Of a stretch of 64,000 nucleotides of DNA, positions 60,515-64,000 are shown in pieces (position 1 is the first letter of the stretch; each line of letters begins with the position of its first letter). The DNA is taken from positions 62,001 through 126,000 of the IMG/VR virus record IMGVR_UViG_3300027747_004779, one strand, 5' to 3'. Under the pieces are notes generated by a model. That model was not told the DNA's origin, made no database searches, and was given only the letters and a program-made list of their open reading frames with translations. The translations under genes were made by a program, and so were the position numbers. Origin of the DNA: a virus.

Positions 60515-61330
60515 GTGAAACTCGAGACCTTTCATTTTGAGATTAAAGACCTTATAACACAGTTTGTAGCTGCGTTTGATGATATTATTATAAAAAGGTA
60601 TGATAAAAACCGTGTACCGCAAAATAAAGTACAAGTAAGATATGTTTATGCTCCCAAAGAGCGGGTTTTATATGATCTAGTTAACAAAGCACAAAATCTC
60701 ACAGTACCTGTAGTTGCTGTCAGTATAACAAATGTAGCTCGCGATGAAGATCGCGTTTTTAATAAAAATAGCGGGTTTTATCTAACAAGAGGACCTACAG
60801 ATAATTCAATAAGCTCTACATCACAATATTACAGAACACCAGTACCAGTTAATATAGGCGTCTCCATGTCTATTATAACAAAATTTCAATCAGATATGGA
60901 TCAAATTATTTCAAATTTTGTTCCATACAATAATCCTTATATTATTCTTTCTTGGCAGATTCCAAGTACAGTTGTACCAAGCGGGTTTGATCTTCCACAA
61001 GAAATACGAAGCGAAGTTTTATGGGATGGTGGAATCAATCTTTCTTATCCAATTGATATTCAGGCGAACGAAAAATATCGTCTTATTGGCGATACATCTT
61101 TTATAGTAAAAGGCTGGTTATTCCCATATATGCAACAGCCCGTTGGAAACATATATTTTATTAATAATAACTTTAATTCATCATCAATTATTACTGATTA
61201 TGACGCGCTTACTGGTAATACATATACATATCCAACTAGCACAAACCTTGTAAGCGATACAGAAACTGTATCAATTTCTGGAATTCCACAATTTACCAAT
61301 GTTGACTATACTACATCGCTCAATCAATAA
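60515..61330 (+). CDS. 15: Tail sheath terminator/stabiliser gp15
   Basis: 271 aa from GTG 60515 (T4 gp15 is 272 aa). KVQVRYVYAPKERVLYDL matches 'iRVPItYasKe', SIITKFQSDMDQIISNFVPYNNP matches the 'ftRyeddmfQIvEQILPyF' helix, and FIVKGWLFPYM the 'F.vnGWmyPp' strand. It caps the tail and joins it to the head. Confidence 0.82.
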   Translation: MKLETFHFEIKDLITQFVAAFDDIIIKRYDKNRVPQNKVQVRYVYAPKERVLYDLVNKAQNLTVPVVAVSITNVARDEDRVFNKNSGFYLTRGPTDNSISSTSQYYRTPVPVNIGVSMSIITKFQSDMDQIISNFVPYNNPYIILSWQIPSTVVPSGFDLPQEIRSEVLWDGGINLSYPIDIQANEKYRLIGDTSFIVKGWLFPYMQQPVGNIYFINNNFNSSSIITDYDALTGNTYTYPTSTNLVSDTETVSISGIPQFTNVDYTTSLNQ

Positions 61331-61365
61331 AGTTAATATTTATAGTTTAAGTTTAGAATAGAGCA

Positions 61366-61373
61366 CATAAATA
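61366..61373 (+). promoter_or_regulatory. Late promoter (CATAAATA)
   Basis: Late element 12 nt before the portal ATG, an unusually long gap here. Confidence 0.6.
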
Positions 61374-61385
61374 TAATAAAACAAT

Positions 61386-63191
61386 ATGGCAAACCAGGAT
61401 TCAAATAGAGAAAGTACATTCGGCAGAGACTTAATGAAGTTTGTTTCTTCGAAATTACCCTATCAGTCTCTTAATATTGAAGATAAGATTAACTCGCTTA
61501 ATCCAAAGTACGAGGAATTCTTTGATAAAGGTACAAAACGCGAAGAAGCATTGTCCAGACAATCGATTTCTTCATCGCTAGCTTTCACAGATGATTTATA
61601 TGCCAATGTAATTCAGAATAAAGATTATCATAACTACATGTATGCAAACTTGCAGCCTGATAAAGGTCGCAGGTTAATGGATTATAGAGTAATGGCGGCT
61701 TTCTCTGAAGTTGCAGATGCATTAGATGAAATATGCGATGAATTTATTAACAAGGATGATAACGGTGAAATTGTTAAACTAAGACTAAAAACAGATGCGC
61801 TTTCTGAAGAGCAGAAAGAAAAGCTTAAAAAAGAATTTCAAAAGTATATTAGTTACTTTGACCTTGAAAATAAAGGTTGGGAGTACTTGAGACAGCTCTT
61901 AGTTGATTCTGAGTTATACTTTGAACATATTGTTCATAAGAAATATCCTCAAGAAGGTATTCTTGGTGTTGTTGCTATTCCACCCGACCTTATTGACCCA
62001 ATCTTTGAAAATGTACAAAACCAGATTGTAAGAGGTTATTTGTTGCGTAAAAATATTTACGATGCTAAGAACCCTGGCAAAGTATCAAAAGTCGAGCTCG
62101 TACCGATGGATGTTAATCAAGTTACATACATTAATTCAGGCATATGGAATGAGTCAAAGACAGTTAGACTTCCGTTCATAGAAAATGCTAGAAGAGCTTA
62201 CAGACAGCTATCACTTATTGAAGATGCGATCGTAATTTATCGTTTAGTCCGTGCACCAGAGCGTTTGGTTTTTAACGTAGATGTAGGTAATATGCCCCCA
62301 CCTAAGGCAGAAGCATATCTACGCAAATTAATGACAAATTACTGGTCAAAAAGAACTTATGATGCTGATCAAGGTGCATCAGTACAGAAATTTAATCCAC
62401 AATCAATGCTCGATAGCTTTTGGTTTGCAAAACGCGCTGGTAGTGAGGGTACAACAGTTACCCAGTTGCCTGGCGGTGCTAATCTTGGTGAACTTACCGA
62501 TCTAATGTATTTTGTACAAAAGCTCTACAAGTCGCTTAAAGTACCAGTAACACGTCTCAATGTTGAGGATGTATTTAAAGATGGAACAGACATTCTTCGC
62601 GAAGAGCTAAAATTTGCACGATTTATTATTCGACAACAGCAGCGCTTTGCTTCCGGACTTAAGAACGGTTTTGTTACACATCTCAAGCTAAAAAAGTTTT
62701 GGGAAGAATATAAACTTAAAGAAGCAGAAATTGATATTACGCTTAATGTACCAACAAACTTTTATGAGCTTAGAGAAAATCAGAAGTTCCAGCTTAAAGC
62801 AGAAAACTTTAATTCTATTACACAAAGCGATCTTGTTTCTAAAACATATGCACAGAAAAAATATCTTGGCTGGACAGATACCGATCTTATGGCTAATAGA
62901 GAGTTTTTAAGAAAAGACAGAGAACTACTTTGGGAGTTAGATCAAATTACAAATGGTGGACCAAATTGGAGAGAGCAAGGCGCTGTAGCGCCTGGTCAAG
63001 GGCCTGAAGCAGGAGCCGGAGGAGCAGGAGGCGGTACAGCAGGTGGTGGAGGATCAAGATTACCACCAGAATTTGGCCCTGGGCCTGGTGGTGCTGGTGG
63101 AGAAGCAGGCGCAGCTACGCCAGCAGCTGGTGGAGGTACGACTTCTAATAGTGCAGCTGCGGGAGGCGAAACCGCTACTCCCGCGGCATAA
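61386..63191 (+). CDS. 20: Portal protein gp20
   Basis: 601 aa (T4 gp20 is 524 aa). Portal features: DYRVMAAFSEVADALDEICDE, VDSELYFEHIV, IVIYRLVRAPERLVFNVDVGNMP, LPGGANLGEL and VPVTRLNVEDVF. Twelve copies form the DNA entry ring. The last ~65 residues are an Ala/Gly/Pro-rich low-complexity tail that T4 gp20 lacks. Confidence 0.96.
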   Translation: MANQDSNRESTFGRDLMKFVSSKLPYQSLNIEDKINSLNPKYEEFFDKGTKREEALSRQSISSSLAFTDDLYANVIQNKDYHNYMYANLQPDKGRRLMDYRVMAAFSEVADALDEICDEFINKDDNGEIVKLRLKTDALSEEQKEKLKKEFQKYISYFDLENKGWEYLRQLLVDSELYFEHIVHKKYPQEGILGVVAIPPDLIDPIFENVQNQIVRGYLLRKNIYDAKNPGKVSKVELVPMDVNQVTYINSGIWNESKTVRLPFIENARRAYRQLSLIEDAIVIYRLVRAPERLVFNVDVGNMPPPKAEAYLRKLMTNYWSKRTYDADQGASVQKFNPQSMLDSFWFAKRAGSEGTTVTQLPGGANLGELTDLMYFVQKLYKSLKVPVTRLNVEDVFKDGTDILREELKFARFIIRQQQRFASGLKNGFVTHLKLKKFWEEYKLKEAEIDITLNVPTNFYELRENQKFQLKAENFNSITQSDLVSKTYAQKKYLGWTDTDLMANREFLRKDRELLWELDQITNGGPNWREQGAVAPGQGPEAGAGGAGGGTAGGGGSRLPPEFGPGPGGAGGEAGAATPAAGGGTTSNSAAAGGETATPAA

Positions 63192-63203
63192 CCCGCTAAA
63201 TTA

Positions 63204-63211
63204 ATTAAATA
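63204..63211 (+). promoter_or_regulatory. Late promoter (ATTAAATA)
   Basis: Late element 6 nt before ATG 63218. Confidence 0.65.
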
Positions 63212-63217
63212 ATAGTT

Positions 63218-64000
63218 ATGGCTGTATATTATCCATCTTTTGATAATTACAGACGCGCACAAATTCGTCAAAAACAACTCTTACACACTGATTATAAAAC
63301 AGTTATACAAGAAGGTATTGGTGTAGGGGCTATTCCAGCAGTAAACACTTCGCCTACACCAACGCCTACCCAAACAATAACGCCTTCATTAACTCCTTCA
63401 TTAACTAACACACAAACACCGACATTAACACCCACTATTACGCAAACAATAACACCAACAACAACACAAACAGCTACACCTTCTGAGACGCCCACGAATA
63501 CACCAACACAAACACCTACGTTGACTCTTACACAAACACCCACTGTAACCAAGACATCTACTATAACACCGACACAAACGCCCACAGTAACACCAACAAT
63601 AACCCAAACACCAACCATTACACCAAATTTGGTAACGGTATATTATTATTCCGATTCTACAACATCTTTCAGCATGGATACTACATTAACAAGTACAAGT
63701 CGCGATACTAATAAAACTCTGATTGCAGTTAATATTGGGAGTGTAGTAACTAGTATTGGTACTGCTTTTGTTAATTGTACAGAGCTTACTGATATTATTA
63801 TTCCTAGCAATGTGACTATTATTGAGTATGGTGCATTCCAAGGCTGTACCGGTCTAACTAGTGTTACCATTCCTAGCAGTGTGACGGCCATTGGGTCTTA
63901 TATGTTTTTTTATTGCACTAACTTAGTTAGTGTATATTTCTTAGGCGATGCTCCTACTGGGGGATTTGGAGCGTTTGAAGGTACAACGTGCACAGTGTAT
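63218..64000 (+). CDS. Adhesin-like protein: TPT-repeat stalk plus BspA-type LRRs, cut by window edge
   Basis: 261 codons to the window end without a stop. Residues 1-44 are a short head-proximal domain; 45-137 are Thr/Pro repeats (TPTQT, TPTxT units); after a linker, BspA-like leucine-rich repeats of about 23 residues begin (for example AFVNCTELTDIIIPSNVTIIE and AFQGCTGLTSVTIPSSVTAIG). A rigid stalk carrying an LRR is a plausible receptor-binding or surface-display protein. Late element upstream. Confidence 0.82.
   Translation, partial: MAVYYPSFDNYRRAQIRQKQLLHTDYKTVIQEGIGVGAIPAVNTSPTPTPTQTITPSLTPSLTNTQTPTLTPTITQTITPTTTQTATPSETPTNTPTQTPTLTLTQTPTVTKTSTITPTQTPTVTPTITQTPTITPNLVTVYYYSDSTTSFSMDTTLTSTSRDTNKTLIAVNIGSVVTSIGTAFVNCTELTDIIIPSNVTIIEYGAFQGCTGLTSVTIPSSVTAIGSYMFFYCTNLVSVYFLGDAPTGGFGAFEGTTCTVY
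63350..63628 (+). repeat. Degenerate tandem repeat encoding Thr-Pro stalk
   Basis: About 93 codons dominated by ACA/ACG/ACT and CCx in units of TPT or TPTQT. The reverse strand shows long artefactual open frames because of it. Prone to length change by slippage. Confidence 0.85.

Noticed and set aside
61372-61377. TATAAT 8 nt before the portal gene as an early promoter
   Set aside because: No -35 box at the right distance, and the overlapping late element fits a portal gene better.
63292-63618. Long reverse-strand open frames made of Val/Gly/Cys repeats
   Set aside because: They are the mirror of the Thr-Pro repeat in the adhesin gene, which has the late promoter and the sensible domain order.
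63350-63628. Repeat array considered as CRISPR
   Set aside because: Units are in-frame codon repeats of 6-15 bp without unique spacers or Cas genes.
1-64000. tRNA genes
   Set aside because: No intergenic gap is large enough apart from 42496-42608, which is filled by promoters and shows no cloverleaf.
1-64000. DpdA or other tRNA-guanine transglycosylase-like protein to use preQ0
   Set aside because: None of the unassigned proteins shows a TGT-like barrel or zinc motif that I can recognise.

Overview
This window is 64 kb from the genome of a T4-like myovirus, cut at both ends inside genes (a membrane protein at 1, an adhesin at 64000). The evidence is a nearly complete T4 core: terminase gp17, portal gp20, sheath gp18, tube gp19, neck gp14, sheath terminator gp15, baseplate proteins, DNA polymerase gp43, clamp gp45, a clamp-loader small subunit, helicase gp41, primase gp61, SSB gp32, UvsX/UvsY/UvsW, gp46/gp47 and the late sigma factor gp55. 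The DNA is AT-rich and almost wholly coding, with about 88 genes, many overlapping by 1-50 bases. No tRNA, IS element or CRISPR array is visible. PhoH, the preQ0 genes, bS21 and the cyanophage/pelagiphage flavour of the proteins suggest a marine or freshwater host. The host itself cannot be named from this sequence.

Layout. 1-8.2 kb (minus): baseplate, tail tube and sheath, terminase. 8.3-10.3 kb (plus): acidic virion protein, terminator, neck gp14. 10.3-20.4 kb (mainly minus): small genes, primase, an RmlD-like reductase, gp45, gp32, bS21, gp41. 20.4-24.9 kb: glycosyltransferase, class II glutamine amidotransferase, QueC, UvsX. 25-34 kb (minus): gp43, a glycosyltransferase and a tight UvsY-UvsW-gp55-gp47-gp46 operon. 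34-42 kb: late proteins that mostly share a short N-terminal tag resembling the T4 capsid-targeting/gp21-cleavage peptide, including a GIY-YIG nuclease, a possible PD-(D/E)XK nuclease, a KxDG nucleotidyltransferase (ligase-like) and an NMNAT-like enzyme. 40.4-46.6 kb: FolE, QueD, PhoH, RmlB, QueE, a P-loop kinase. 46.8-48.3 kb: two paralogous fibre-like proteins. 48.3-56.7 kb: an eleven-gene overlapping glycan operon. 56.7-64 kb: DUF366, gp62-like, GroES-like, DinG-like helicase, gp15, portal, and an adhesin with a TPT-repeat stalk and BspA-type leucine-rich repeats.

Regulation. Two promoter classes can be read by eye: 27 late elements (NNTAAATA, read by gp55 in T4) and 22 sigma70-like promoters (TTGAtt, 15-17 bp, TATaAT). 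In both classes the start codon lies where transcription should begin: 5 nt after TAAATA in 15 of 27 cases, and 5-9 nt after the -10 box in 20 of 22. Shine-Dalgarno sequences are almost absent. This implies that most first genes of transcripts are leaderless or nearly so. The phage also carries its own bS21, a ribosomal protein tied to initiation-site choice. Replication, recombination, preQ0 and glycan genes have sigma70-like promoters; virion genes, the tagged proteins and PhoH have late ones.

Most interesting: (1) leaderless architecture plus phage bS21; (2) the shared capsid-targeting-like tag on a set of putative injected enzymes; (3) a preQ0 pathway (FolE, QueD, QueE, QueC) with a separate class II amidotransferase beside QueC, possibly a split form of Gat-QueC, and with an ATT start codon; (4) the glycan operon; (5) a codon-usage patch inside the terminase ATPase.
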